Source: Halorubrum rubrum
GTDB taxonomy: Archaea > Halobacteriota > Halobacteria > Halobacteriales > Haloferacaceae
NCBI RefSeq assembly: GCF_024494685.1
Contig: NZ_JANHDM010000018.1
Coordinates: 1-51,799, forward strand
Direction of reading: 5' to 3'
Length of the DNA stretch: 51,799 nucleotides
This document shows positions 8,914 through 16,958 of this stretch, piece after piece. How positions within the stretch are numbered: the stretch's first letter is position 1; each line of letters opens with the position of its first letter. The notes under the pieces were generated by a model. That model saw only the letters and a list, made by a program, of their open reading frames with translations, ran no database searches and had not been told where the DNA came from. The position numbers were made by a program, and so were the translations under genes.

Positions 8914-9750
8914 ATGAGTGAAGACAACGACGCGGTCGAACTCGACGAGGACGCCGAGACCGAGGCGGTCGACGCGGACGTCGAGGAGGAGGCCGACACG
9001 ACCGAGGAATCGACCGCCGACGCGGGTGCCGAGGAGGCCTCCGCCGACGCCGGAACGGACGAAGCGACCGCCGCGGCCGACGACGTCGGGGCGGCCGACG
9101 CGGCGATCGAGGGCGACGAGGCCGAGGAGGACGCCTCGCCGTTCGACGACGACGTCATGCCCGACGACGACGTCGACCTGCTCATCCCCGTCGAGGACTA
9201 CCTCTCCGCGGGTGTCCACATCGGGACCCAACAGAAGACGAAGGACATGGAGCGGTTCATCCACCGCGTCCGCGACGACGGGCTCTACGTGCTCGACGTG
9301 AGCGAGACGGACGGCCGGATCCGCACGGCGGCCGACTTCCTCGCGAACTACGATCCCGAGCAGATCCTCGTCACCTCCTCGCGGCAGTACGGCCGGTTCC
9401 CGGCCGAGAAGTTCGCCGACGCGGTCGGCGCGCGCGCCCGGACCGGACGGTTCATCCCCGGCACGCTCACCAACCCCGACTACGCCGGCTACATCGAGCC
9501 GGACGTCGTCGTGGTGACGGACCCGATCGGCGACGCGCAGGCCGTCAAGGAGGCGATCACGGTCGGCATCCCCGTGATCGCGATGTGCGACTCCAACAAC
9601 CAGCTGTCGAACGTCGACCTCGTCATCCCCACGAACAACAAGGGTCGACGTGCACTGTCGGTCGTCTACTGGCTGCTCGCCAACGAGACGCTCGACCGCC
9701 GCGGTGCGGACACCGTCTTCGCCCTCGAGGACTTCGAGGACGAGCTGTAA
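8914..9750 (+). CDS. rpsB: 30S ribosomal protein S2
   Basis: This 278-aa protein has a typical archaeal S2 core from about residue 85 onward ([50 protein letters not shown]). S2 binds at the head-platform junction of the small subunit. Residues 1-80 are an extension made almost only of Asp, Glu, Ala and Thr, with several repeated ADAG/EEA-like units. Such acidic tails occur in haloarchaeal S2 but vary in length. It follows eno after 16 bp and appears to be the last gene of the operon, since a T-tract follows. Confidence 0.95.
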   Translation: MSEDNDAVELDEDAETEAVDADVEEEADTTEESTADAGAEEASADAGTDEATAAADDVGAADAAIEGDEAEEDASPFDDDVMPDDDVDLLIPVEDYLSAGVHIGTQQKTKDMERFIHRVRDDGLYVLDVSETDGRIRTAADFLANYDPEQILVTSSRQYGRFPAEKFADAVGARARTGRFIPGTLTNPDYAGYIEPDVVVVTDPIGDAQAVKEAITVGIPVIAMCDSNNQLSNVDLVIPTNNKGRRALSVVYWLLANETLDRRGADTVFALEDFEDEL

Positions 9751-9778
9751 GCCGGCCGTTCGATTCGAGTTCGACTCG

Positions 9779-9785
9779 CCTTTTT
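9779..9785 (+). terminator. Poly-T terminator after the ribosomal operon
   Basis: The sequence cctttttg lies 29-35 bp after the rpsB stop, in the convergent gap before the minus-strand MscS-like gene. Archaeal polymerase terminates at T-runs without a required hairpin. Confidence 0.45.
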
Positions 9786-9823
9786 GCCCGCCACGCGCTC
9801 CCGCCGAGCGACGGCTCCGGCGT

Positions 9824-10204
9824 TCAGTCGGTTCCCGAACCGGCCTCGGCGTCCGGCACGTCGTGGGTCCACCGCGGCTCGATCTCTCGGTTGGCCATCA
9901 CGATCCGGTCGCCGGCGTCCGTGTCGATCCGGGTCTTCCGCAGTTCGATGGCGGCGACGGCGTCCTCGATCGTCTCCGAGAGCGCGTAGGAGACGCCGAG
10001 CGCGACGAGCAGATCGCCCACGAGTTCGCGCTCGCCGACGTACACCCGCCCGATGGACGAACGGACGAGCGCGAGAACGATCCGAACGGTCACGTACGCG
10101 AGCCCGAGGAACACCAGTCCAGAGAGCAGTCGAGGTATCGCGACCGGCACGCCGTCGAGGAACGCGCCCAGGGCCTCCGTGAGCAGCGACACGATCGGTG
10201 ACAT
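9824..10204 (-). CDS. Minimal MscS-like membrane protein
   Basis: This 126-aa protein has two hydrophobic segments, about residues 22-47 (IPRLLSGLVFLGLAYVTVRI) and a weaker one at 60-80. They are followed by IELRKTRIDTDAGDRIVMAN and REIEPRW. That last part resembles the beta domain entry of small-conductance mechanosensitive channels (EIGLRTTRIRTxDG...IPN), so I infer a very short member of the MscS superfamily lacking the C-terminal cytoplasmic cage. It is convergent with rpsB and divergent from mvk. It could instead be an unrelated membrane anchor protein. The two helices are the firm observation. Confidence 0.6.
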   Translation of the reverse strand: MSPIVSLLTEALGAFLDGVPVAIPRLLSGLVFLGLAYVTVRIVLALVRSSIGRVYVGERELVGDLLVALGVSYALSETIEDAVAAIELRKTRIDTDAGDRIVMANREIEPRWTHDVPDAEAGSGTD

Positions 10205-10328
10205 GGAACACGCGATGGCGGCCGCCGACGAAAAGAGAGGGAAGATCGACGGATAGGGGTGATCGACGGGTCGAGATCACCGCCACGCAAGCGCAACGAC
10301 TGTATGCTCGCGGAGAGACGGTCGTCGT

Positions 10329-11345
10329 ATGACCGTCTGTGAAGCGCCGGGGAAGGTGTACCTCTTCGGCGAACACGCCGTCGTCTACGGCGAACCCGCG
10401 GTTCCGGCGGCGATAGAGCGCCGGGCTCGGGTGACTGCCGAGCCGCGGGAGGACGACCACGTCCGGGTCACCGCCGAGGACCTCTCGCTCGACGGATTCA
10501 CCGTCGAGTACGCCGGCGGGACCGGCGACCGCCCCGACATCGACGCGCCAGCGCCGCTCGTCGAGGCCGCGATGGGGTACGTCGACGCCGCGGTCCGGCA
10601 GGCCCGCTCGGCGGCCGACGCGCCCGACGCCGGCTTCGACATCACGGTCGAAAGCGAGATCCCGCTGGGCGCGGGGCTTGGGTCGTCGGCCGCCGTCGTC
10701 GTCGCGGGGATCGACGCGGCCACGCGCGCGCTCGGCGAGCCGCTGGACCGCAAGGAACTGGCCGACCGCGCCTACCGCGCCGAGTTCGAGGTCCAGGAGG
10801 GCCAGGCCTCCCGCGCGGACACGTTCTGCTCGACGATGGGCGGGGCGGTCCGGGTCGAGGGGGACGACTGCGAGGCGATCGACGCCCCGAACCTCCCGTT
10901 CGTGATCGGGTTCGACGGCGGCGCGGGCGACACCGGCGCGCTCGTCGCCGGCGTTCGCGAACTCCGCGAGGAGTACCGGTTCGCAGCCGACACGGTTCGG
11001 GCGATCGGCGACATCGTGCGCGACGGCGAGGAGCTGCTGGCCGAGGCGGTGCCCGAGGCGGACCCCTCCCGCGAGCTGCTCGAGGAACTCGGCGACCTGA
11101 TGGACTTCAACCACGGCCTGTTGGCCGCGCTCGGCGTCTCGGCGCGCTCGCTCGATGCGATGGTGTGGGCGGCGCGGGACGCGGGCGCACACGGCGCGAA
11201 GCTCACCGGGGCCGGCGGGGGCGGCTGTATCGTCGCGCTCGACCCCGGCGCGGAGACGCCGACCGCACTCTCGTTCACGCAGGGATGTGAGGAGGCGTTC
11301 CGCGCCGAACTCGCCACCGAGGGCGTCCGAGTGGTGGAGCCGTGA
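10329..11345 (+). CDS. mvk: Mevalonate kinase
   Basis: This 338-aa GHMP kinase phosphorylates mevalonate in the pathway to the isoprenoid chains of archaeal lipids. The order of motifs is GEHAVVYGEPAVPAAIERR at the N-terminus, the ATP-binding loop PLGAGLGSSAA (112-122), and the C-terminal GHMP motif LTGAGGGGCIVAL. Length is typical. Its stop overlaps the GTG start of ipk by 4 bp, so the two act in one operon and pathway. Upstream the divergent gap to the MscS-like gene is 124 bp, without a strong TATA box that I can name. Confidence 0.94.
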   Translation: MTVCEAPGKVYLFGEHAVVYGEPAVPAAIERRARVTAEPREDDHVRVTAEDLSLDGFTVEYAGGTGDRPDIDAPAPLVEAAMGYVDAAVRQARSAADAPDAGFDITVESEIPLGAGLGSSAAVVVAGIDAATRALGEPLDRKELADRAYRAEFEVQEGQASRADTFCSTMGGAVRVEGDDCEAIDAPNLPFVIGFDGGAGDTGALVAGVRELREEYRFAADTVRAIGDIVRDGEELLAEAVPEADPSRELLEELGDLMDFNHGLLAALGVSARSLDAMVWAARDAGAHGAKLTGAGGGGCIVALDPGAETPTALSFTQGCEEAFRAELATEGVRVVEP

Positions 11346-12148
11346 CCGCCGACGGCCCGTCCGCTCCCGGCCACGATCCGTCCGCAGCCACCGACCATCC
11401 GCCCGTCGTGCTCAAGCTCGGCGGGAGCGTGATCACGGAGAAGGACCGCCCCGAGACCGTCGACGAGTCGGCGCTCGCGGCCGCCTGTGACGCGGTCGCG
11501 AGGGCGCTGGGCGGGTCGGTCGATCGGCTCGTCGTGGTCCACGGCGGCGGGAGCTTCGGGCACCACCACGCCAGCGAACACGGCGTCTCGACGACCGAGG
11601 GAACCCACGACGACGACGCGGTGACGGATATCCACGGCGCGATGGTGCGGCTCAATCGGGCCGTCATCTCGGCGCTTCGCGACCGCGACGTGCCCGCGAT
11701 TCCCGTCCACCCGCTCTCGCTCGCGGCGCGGTCGGGGGGCGTCGGGGGCGACCTCGACCTGCCGCTCTCCTCGACGGCGACGCTGCTCGGGGAGGGGTTC
11801 GTCCCGGTGCTTCACGGCGACGGGGTCGCGACCGCAGCCGAGGGGGTGACGGTCGTCTCCGGCGACGAACTGGTCGTCGAACTCGCCGCGGGGCTCGGGG
11901 CCGACCGGATCGGCGTCTGTTCGACCGTTCCCGGCGTCCTCGACGAGGAAGGGTCGGTGATCGAGCGCATCGACTCCTTCGAGGCGGTCGCCGACGCGCT
12001 CGGTGCGAGCGACGCGACCGACGTCTCCGGCGGAATGGCGGCGAAGGTCGCGGAGCTGCTCGCGCTCGACGCGCCGGCGGCCGTCTTCGGTCCGGCGGGA
12101 CTGGAGGCGTTCCTCCGCGGCGAGGCGGTCGGCACGCGGATCGAGTGA
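11342..12148 (+). CDS. ipk: Isopentenyl phosphate kinase
   Basis: This 268-aa amino acid kinase family enzyme converts isopentenyl phosphate to isopentenyl diphosphate, the step that distinguishes the archaeal mevalonate pathways from the classical one. Motifs include VLKLGGSVITEKDRPETV near residue 22, VVHGGGSFGHHHA with the histidine expected to bind the phosphate substrate, LHGDGV, and a C-terminal DVSGGMAAKV. Residues 1-20 are a low-complexity extension. The GTG start at 11342 overlaps the mvk stop. The pairing with mvk supports function. Confidence 0.93.
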   Translation: MTADGPSAPGHDPSAATDHPPVVLKLGGSVITEKDRPETVDESALAAACDAVARALGGSVDRLVVVHGGGSFGHHHASEHGVSTTEGTHDDDAVTDIHGAMVRLNRAVISALRDRDVPAIPVHPLSLAARSGGVGGDLDLPLSSTATLLGEGFVPVLHGDGVATAAEGVTVVSGDELVVELAAGLGADRIGVCSTVPGVLDEEGSVIERIDSFEAVADALGASDATDVSGGMAAKVAELLALDAPAAVFGPAGLEAFLRGEAVGTRIE

Positions 12149-12221
12149 CCGATCCCGGTCCCGTCGCGACGGGATCGACGCGCAGTGGAGGACCCGCCCG
12201 CGACGCCGTCGGTGGGGAACC

Positions 12222-12227
12222 CTTATT
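12222..12227 (+). promoter_or_regulatory. TATA box of the Mrp gene
   Basis: The element cttatt lies 25-30 nt before ATG 12252, consistent with a leaderless transcript that separates this gene from the mvk-ipk operon and supports the chosen start. Confidence 0.5.
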
Positions 12228-12251
12228 CGCGTCTCCGCCCTCCTCCCGGAC

Positions 12252-13289
12252 ATGAACGAAGCGGACGTACGGGACCGTCTACGGGCGGTCGAAGACCCGG
12301 ACCTCGGCGACGACATCGTCTCGCTCGGGCTGGTGAACGACGTCGAGATCGACGGCGGGACCGCGCGGGTGTCGCTCGCGCTCGGGGCCCCGTTCTCGCC
12401 GCACGAGTCGACGATCGCCGACGACGTGCGGGCGGCGCTCGCGGACTCGGGACTCGACGTGGAGCTGTCGGCGTCGATCCCCGAGGACCTCTCGGCGGAC
12501 GAACAGGTGCTGCCCGGCGTCGAGAACGTGATCGCGGTCGCCTCGGGGAAGGGCGGCGTCGGGAAGTCGACGGTGGCGGTGAACCTCGCGGCGGGGCTCT
12601 CGGCGCTCGGCGCGCGGGTCGGCCTCTTCGACGCGGACGTGTACGGTCCGAACGTCCCGCGGATGGTCGCCGCTGAGGAGCGCCCGCAGACGGACGGCGA
12701 GACGATCGTGCCGCCCGAGCGGTACGGCGTGAAGCTCATGAGCATGGACTTCCTCACCGGCGAGGACGACCCCGTCATCTGGCGCGGCCCGATGGTCCAC
12801 AAGATCATCACCCAGCTCGTCGAGGACGTCGAGTGGGGCGAGCTCGACTACCTCGTGATGGACCTCCCGCCGGGCACCGGCGACACCCAGCTCACGATCC
12901 TCCAGACGCTGCCGCTCACGGGCGCGGTGATCGTCACCACGCCACAGGACGTGGCGCTCGACGACGCGGTGAAGGGCCTCCGGATGTTCGGCAAACACGA
13001 CACGAACGTGCTCGGGATCGCGGAGAACATGTCCGGGTTCCGGTGTCCCGACTGCGGCGGCTTCCACGAGATATTCGGCTCCGGCGGCGGGAAGGCGATG
13101 GCGGCCGACCACGACCTGCCGTTCCTCGGCGGGATCCCGCTCGACCCGGCCGTGCGGACCGGCGGCGACGACGGCGCGCCGGTCGTGCTCGGGGAGGGCG
13201 ACACCGCCGACGCGTTCCGAGTGATCACGGAAAACGTCGCGAACAACGCCGGCGTCGTCCGCCGTCGCGAGGCCAGCGAGGGACGATGA
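12252..13289 (+). CDS. Mrp/Nbp35-family Fe-S cluster carrier ATPase (ApbC-like)
   Basis: This 345-aa protein has an N-terminal MIP18/DUF59 domain (about residues 1-80) and a deviant-Walker P-loop ATPase domain. The P-loop GKGGVGKS is at 99-106, followed by LFDADVYGPNVPRM, MDLPPGTGDTQLT, and the cluster-binding pair in FRCPDCGGFHEIFG. Proteins of this type assemble or carry 4Fe-4S clusters to apoproteins in the cytoplasm. The frame is open from 12003, inside ipk, but the TATA box at 12222 and the family start support ATG 12252. Its end overlaps the next gene (ATGA), suggesting a functional link to that small protein. Confidence 0.93.
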   Translation: MNEADVRDRLRAVEDPDLGDDIVSLGLVNDVEIDGGTARVSLALGAPFSPHESTIADDVRAALADSGLDVELSASIPEDLSADEQVLPGVENVIAVASGKGGVGKSTVAVNLAAGLSALGARVGLFDADVYGPNVPRMVAAEERPQTDGETIVPPERYGVKLMSMDFLTGEDDPVIWRGPMVHKIITQLVEDVEWGELDYLVMDLPPGTGDTQLTILQTLPLTGAVIVTTPQDVALDDAVKGLRMFGKHDTNVLGIAENMSGFRCPDCGGFHEIFGSGGGKAMAADHDLPFLGGIPLDPAVRTGGDDGAPVVLGEGDTADAFRVITENVANNAGVVRRREASEGR

Positions 13290-13636
13290 CCGGGGGCGAG
13301 GAACGGGAGGAACGCGGGGAGGACGACGGTGACGGAGAGAGTCCCGGCGACGAGTCGGCCGATCCGCTTGAGGCCGCCGGCGTCGACCCGGTCGTGCCGG
13401 ATTCGGCGTCCGACGCGGCGGGCGAGGCGTTCGTGGACGACGCGGAGGTCCGGGCGTTCCTCCGGGAGGTCGCGGACGACGTGCGGGGAGACAGTTCCGA
13501 GAGCAAGCAGCTCTCGGCGGTGCTGTACCGCGTGTCAGACCTGTACGATCCAGACGAGGTGACTTCGCCCGAGGAGATCTACCTCAACGTTCGTCACATC
13601 ATGCGGATCAAAGAGCAGGGCGGGATCGAGCGGTAG
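13286..13636 (+). CDS. Small conserved haloarchaeal protein coupled to Mrp gene
   Basis: This 116-aa protein starts inside the Mrp stop (ATGA overlap) and is therefore translationally coupled to it. Residues 1-50 are acidic and low-complexity. Residues 55-116 look structured, with SSESKQLSAVLYRVSDLYDP and a final EIYLNVRHIMRIKEQGG. There are no cysteines and no transmembrane segment. I do not recognise a named family. A role as partner of the Fe-S carrier is an inference from position only. Confidence 0.8.
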   Translation: MTGGEEREERGEDDGDGESPGDESADPLEAAGVDPVVPDSASDAAGEAFVDDAEVRAFLREVADDVRGDSSESKQLSAVLYRVSDLYDPDEVTSPEEIYLNVRHIMRIKEQGGIER

Positions 13637-13683
13637 CCGCGGTCGTCGGAGAAGCCGAATCCGGGGCTGCCGGACGGTCGAAA

Positions 13684-13756
13684 GCCAGGGCAGGGAGTTG
13701 AACCCCGGAAGTCTCGATTACAAGTCGAGTGCATGAACCACCCATGCTCCCCTGGC
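13684..13756 (-). tRNA. tRNA-Thr (TGT)
   Basis: This 73-nt tRNA reads on the minus strand. The acceptor is GCCAGGG/CCCTGGC, the D stem is GCAT/ATGC, the anticodon stem CTCGA/TCGAG encloses CTTGTAA (anticodon TGT, reading ACA), and the T arm is CGGGGTTCAACTCCCTG. CCA is not encoded. Confidence 0.95.
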
Positions 13757-13832
13757 GCGGCCGGACGTTCTCGGCGCTCGTATGAGTGCGTGTCGCTTTC
13801 GGCGAACCTCCCGGAGGGATCCCCGACACGAC

Positions 13833-14381
13833 TCACTCCTCGTCGTCGATCGCCTTGCGGAGTTCGACCCGGTGGAGGTCGTATCCGCGGTCGGCGTAGA
13901 ACGCTCGCGCCCGCTCGTTGTCCGCGAGCGCCTCCAATGCGACCGCGTCAGCGCCCGCCGCCGCGAGCTCGCGTTCGGCCGTCGCGAGCAGCGCCGATCC
14001 GATCCCCTCGCCGCGGCGCTCCGGCGTCACGAAGAGGTTGCTGACGACGCCGCGCGTCCGGTCGCGTTCGTAGCCGTCGCGCTCGAGCGAGAACGCCACG
14101 AAGCCGACGATCGCCCCCTCGGAGGCGTCCGCCTCGTCGTTCTCCCCGCCGCCTTTCGCGTCGTTCGCCCCGTCGTTCTCCCCGCCGTCTCGCGCCACGA
14201 GCAGCTCGCCGGTGACGACGCTCCGAGCGACCCACTCCCTGACCGCGGACCGGTTCGCCGACGCGAGCAGCGTCGACCCGTGCCGTCGCTGGCCGCGGGC
14301 GAGCGCCACCCACTGGTCCGTGATCGCGTCGACGTCGTCGACGGTCGCCGCGACGATCCGCGGTCCCTCGGAGTTCGACAC
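13833..14381 (-). CDS. GNAT-family N-acetyltransferase
   Basis: This 182-aa protein has the GNAT fold. Acetyl-CoA binding motif A is visible as VSNLFVTPERRGEGIGSALL, with the R-x-x-G-x-G signature in RRGEGIG, and motif B as ALEALADNERARAFYADRGY. It would transfer an acetyl group from acetyl-CoA to an unknown amine or protein N-terminus. An internal acidic, Gly- and Asn-rich insertion lies at about residues 62-88. The start is GTG 14381. It lies 51 bp after the CBS gene stop on the same strand. The substrate cannot be predicted. Confidence 0.82.
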   Translation of the reverse strand: MSNSEGPRIVAATVDDVDAITDQWVALARGQRRHGSTLLASANRSAVREWVARSVVTGELLVARDGGENDGANDAKGGGENDEADASEGAIVGFVAFSLERDGYERDRTRGVVSNLFVTPERRGEGIGSALLATAERELAAAGADAVALEALADNERARAFYADRGYDLHRVELRKAIDDEE

Positions 14382-14432
14382 GGCTCGTGGTAGTGGCCTG
14401 CCGCGTTTGAGCCTGCCGCTCGATCCGTCGGC

Positions 14433-15050
14433 TCAGACCTCCCGGCAGTTCGGACAGATCGCCTGTCCGTTCGCGTCCGCGAGATCCGGTGCGAGCGCGC
14501 CGCACACCTCACAGACGCCCTGGGTCGGGGCACCGGCGGCGTCCGTCGAGGACGCGGTTCGTGCCCGCTCGGACCCGCGCGCGGCGTCGGCGGTCCCCGA
14601 CCGCGTCGTCTCGAGGCGCGCTCCGTTCCGCACGTCGGCGGCGGCCGTCGGCTCCTCGGGGGGATCCTCCTCCCGCGCCGCGCCCGCGGCGAGCGAGTCG
14701 CGGGCGGTGACGACCCCGACCGCCTCCCCGTCGGCGGCGACGACGACGCGGTCGACCCCCTCCGCGACCAGCCGCTCCTCGACGGCCCGCAGCCCGTCGT
14801 CGGGGGCGACCGTCGGCAGCGGCGGCCGCATCACCGATCCCACGGTCGCGTCGTCGACGTCGCCCTCGAGGACGGCCGCGAGCGCGTCCCGCGCGGCGAG
14901 CCGGCCGACGGCTTCCCCGCCGCGGAGGACGACCAGGCAGTCGGTTCCCTCCTCGACCAACAGCGCGGCCGCGTCGGCGAGCGGGTCCGACTCGCTGACC
15001 CCGAGGAACTCCCGATGCATCACGTCTCGAACCGTGGTGTCTATGCGCAT
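14433..15050 (-). CDS. CBS-domain protein with C-terminal zinc ribbon
   Basis: This 205-aa protein has two CBS motifs in tandem (about residues 5-60 and 68-118), which normally bind adenosine nucleotides or S-adenosylmethionine as energy or redox sensors. After a low-complexity linker, the last 28 residues hold a four-cysteine zinc ribbon, CEVCGAL and ICPNCREV. The combination is found as a stand-alone regulator in haloarchaea, but the regulated target is unknown. A TATA-like gctaaaaact lies 23-32 nt before ATG 15050, read on the minus strand. It may form an operon with the GNAT gene that follows. Confidence 0.85.
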   Translation of the reverse strand: MRIDTTVRDVMHREFLGVSESDPLADAAALLVEEGTDCLVVLRGGEAVGRLAARDALAAVLEGDVDDATVGSVMRPPLPTVAPDDGLRAVEERLVAEGVDRVVVAADGEAVGVVTARDSLAAGAAREEDPPEEPTAAADVRNGARLETTRSGTADAARGSERARTASSTDAAGAPTQGVCEVCGALAPDLADANGQAICPNCREV

Positions 15051-15072
15051 ACTCGCGGATCGGCGGCGAACG

Positions 15073-15082
15073 GCTAAAAACT
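15073..15082 (-). promoter_or_regulatory. TATA box of the CBS-zinc ribbon gene
   Basis: On the minus strand the sequence agtttttagc sits 23-32 nt before ATG 15050, fitting a leaderless transcript. Confidence 0.5.
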
Positions 15083-15223
15083 GCCCCCGGTACCGTTATC
15101 ACGCCTCCGGGCGTAGGATCCCCTTCGGCGGGCGATGCGGACCAGCGGACGACCACGGCGATGGACGAACGCGGACCGAAGCGGAAAGGGAGCCTTGAAA
15201 CGCCCCGGCGTCGGAACGCGACC

Positions 15224-15922
15224 ATGACCATACCCTCGTTCGTGATCGGGATCGCGGGGGGGACCGGCGCGGGGAAGACGACGGTCTCCCGGCTCGTCAC
15301 CCGGAACTTCGGCGATGACGTCACGCGGATCCCGCTCGACAACTACTACGAGGACCGCTCGGAGCTCTCCTTCGAGGAGCGACGCGAGGTCAACTACGAC
15401 CACCCCTCCGCCTTCGAGTGGGCCCTCCTCCGCGAGCATCTCGAGACGCTGTTGGAGGGCCGATCGGTCCAGATGCCCCGGTACGACTTCGAGGTCCACA
15501 ACCGGAAGGAGGAGCGGACCACCGTCGAGCCGACCGACGTCATCGTGCTCGAGGGGATCCTCGCGCTCCACGACGAGGACATAAACGGGATGATGGACCT
15601 CCGGCTGTACGTCGAGACGGACGCGGACGTGCGGATCCTCCGGCGGATCCGCCGCGACGTGCTCGAGCGCGGCCGCGACCTGGAGGGCGTGATCGACCAG
15701 TACCTCTCGACGGTGAAGCCGATGCACGAGCGGTTCATCGAGCCGACGAAGGGCCACGCCGACCTGATCATTCCGGAGGGAGCGAACAGCGTGGCGGTCA
15801 ACCTGATCGAGGAGAAGCTCCACGCCGAGATCGAGGGGAACGCCGTGCGTAACTGGGAGCGCGGAAGCCTGGAGCGGGAACTCGCCGAGAAGCGGTCGCC
15901 GGACCTCGATACCGAGAACTGA
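15224..15922 (+). CDS. udk: Uridine kinase
   Basis: This 232-aa P-loop kinase phosphorylates uridine and cytidine in pyrimidine salvage. The Walker A motif GGTGAGKTT is at residues 11-19, followed by IPLDNYYEDRSELSFEER, the YDHPSAFEW substrate loop, MPRYDFEVHNR, and VIVLEGILAL. The C-terminal lid includes RRIRRDVLERGRDLEGVIDQ. The frame opens 63 bp upstream at an ATG, but family alignment and the spacing to the divergent promoter favour ATG 15224. A basic C-terminal part after about residue 205 is a little longer than in bacteria. It is convergent with the Lrp gene. Confidence 0.93.
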   Translation: MTIPSFVIGIAGGTGAGKTTVSRLVTRNFGDDVTRIPLDNYYEDRSELSFEERREVNYDHPSAFEWALLREHLETLLEGRSVQMPRYDFEVHNRKEERTTVEPTDVIVLEGILALHDEDINGMMDLRLYVETDADVRILRRIRRDVLERGRDLEGVIDQYLSTVKPMHERFIEPTKGHADLIIPEGANSVAVNLIEEKLHAEIEGNAVRNWERGSLERELAEKRSPDLDTEN

Positions 15923-15969
15923 GGGTCGCCGGTCGGTGCTCGTCTCACTGCATCCGCGATCGTTTCGGG

Positions 15970-16383
15970 TCAGCCGAGTCGCTCGTCGAGGATCAGCCGG
16001 GTCTTCGTGGATTTGACGTCGTCGAGTTCGCGCGCCTGCGTGATGAGTTCGTTGACGGCGCGGGTGTCGACCGCGTCGACGACGAGGACGATGTCGTCCT
16101 CGCCGGAGACCTGCCAGACGAAGTCGACTTCCTCCCACTCCACCATGCGCTCGCCGACGGCGGCGGTGTCGACGTTCATCTCCACGGAGATCTCGATCAT
16201 CGCCTTCACGTTTCCGGTCCGGGTGGTGACGGTGAACCGCTCGATGATGCCCTCCTCGGTCAGCCGGTCGACGCGGTTGCGGACCGTCCCCTCGGAGGTG
16301 CCGACCCGGTCGGCGATCTCGGTGTAGGGGGTTCGCGCGTCCCGTCGCAGGATCGAGAGGATCCGGCGGTCGAGGTCGTCCAT
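15970..16383 (-). CDS. Lrp/AsnC-family transcription regulator
   Basis: This 137-aa protein has an N-terminal winged helix-turn-helix (DDLDRRILSILRRDARTPYT to EGTVRNRVDRL, residues 2-41) and a C-terminal RAM/AsnC ligand-binding domain with SGEDDIVLVVDAV and VNELITQARELDDVKSTKT. Such proteins form octamers that sense amino acids and regulate metabolism, often including themselves. It stands alone, convergent with udk and upstream of a gene-free repeat region at 16384-16958. The effector and targets cannot be read from the sequence. Confidence 0.9.
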   Translation of the reverse strand: MDDLDRRILSILRRDARTPYTEIADRVGTSEGTVRNRVDRLTEEGIIERFTVTTRTGNVKAMIEISVEMNVDTAAVGERMVEWEEVDFVWQVSGEDDIVLVVDAVDTRAVNELITQARELDDVKSTKTRLILDERLG

Positions 16384-16574
16384 ACGACGGGGAGGGTCGG
16401 CGACGACTTACCGCTTACGAAGATCGTAACTACCCTTCGAACTCCACAGCGAGATCGACTCGTGAGTGCGATGTTCGCAGCCGATCTCGGTGACCTCCTC
16501 AACAGTGACTCTTCCGGTCCGAGTGCGGTCGATACAGCCTAAGCAACGAGCGATCGTCCGAACGGTCGGCGCGC

Positions 16575-16603
16575 CTCCTCGCGTCCCGACGGGACGCGAG
16601 GAG
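16575..16603. repeat. Perfect 13-bp inverted repeat with 3-nt spacer
   Basis: The arms ctcctcgcgtccc (16575-16587) and gggacgcgaggag (16591-16603) are exact complements separated by gac. As RNA this would be a very stable hairpin on either strand. Confidence 0.85.
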
Positions 16604-16693
16604 CCCGCGAGGGACGCCACGAGCGCTTGAAAAGCGCGAGTGGCGAGGTTGGGGAGGCGTGAGGTGCGGTTGCGGGGCGGTTGCGGGCGGACT

Positions 16694-16798
16694 CAAAGGG
16701 ACAGCCGGCTCCGGGAAGACGGCCGACGCAAGCACCGCAGCGAACGAAGTGAGCGAGGAGCGCAGCGAGGCCCTCGACTGGAGCCGGCTGGGGCTTTG
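16694..16798. repeat. 105-bp element bounded by a 19-nt imperfect inverted repeat
   Basis: The outer arms are caaagggacagccggctcc (16694-16712) and ggagccggctggggctttg (16780-16798), which pair over 17 of 19 positions. The enclosed 67 bp contains gaacgaagtgagcgagga, a motif often seen between haloarchaeal genes. The layout fits a small non-autonomous element or a structured RNA. There is no second copy in this window. Confidence 0.65.
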
Positions 16799-16958
16799 GA
16801 CGTCGTCACCGCGCCAGCAACGATCTCCTTCTACTCATCCCAACCGCTACTGAAACACCCGTCCAATAAGCATCCACCTCTCGCAGATGGTTCGCGATTA
16901 CAGCTACGAAACCGGTATCTCCACTCCCCGTTCCCGAACGTGTGACGCGGCCACCCGT

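Larger units (their letters stand above)
16384..16958. other. Gene-free 575-bp region with nested inverted repeats
   Basis: No coding frame with haloarchaeal character is visible. The region holds three separate inverted repeats (16575-16603, 16623-16637, 16694-16798), a G-rich tract around 16645-16690 (ggttggggaggcgtgaggtg), and a Lrp-side promoter region at the left. The part from about 16650 to 16800 resembles an intergenic repeat I associate with Halorubrum genomes. That association is from memory. The right part (16801-16958) has lower GC and no recognisable feature. Confidence 0.6.
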
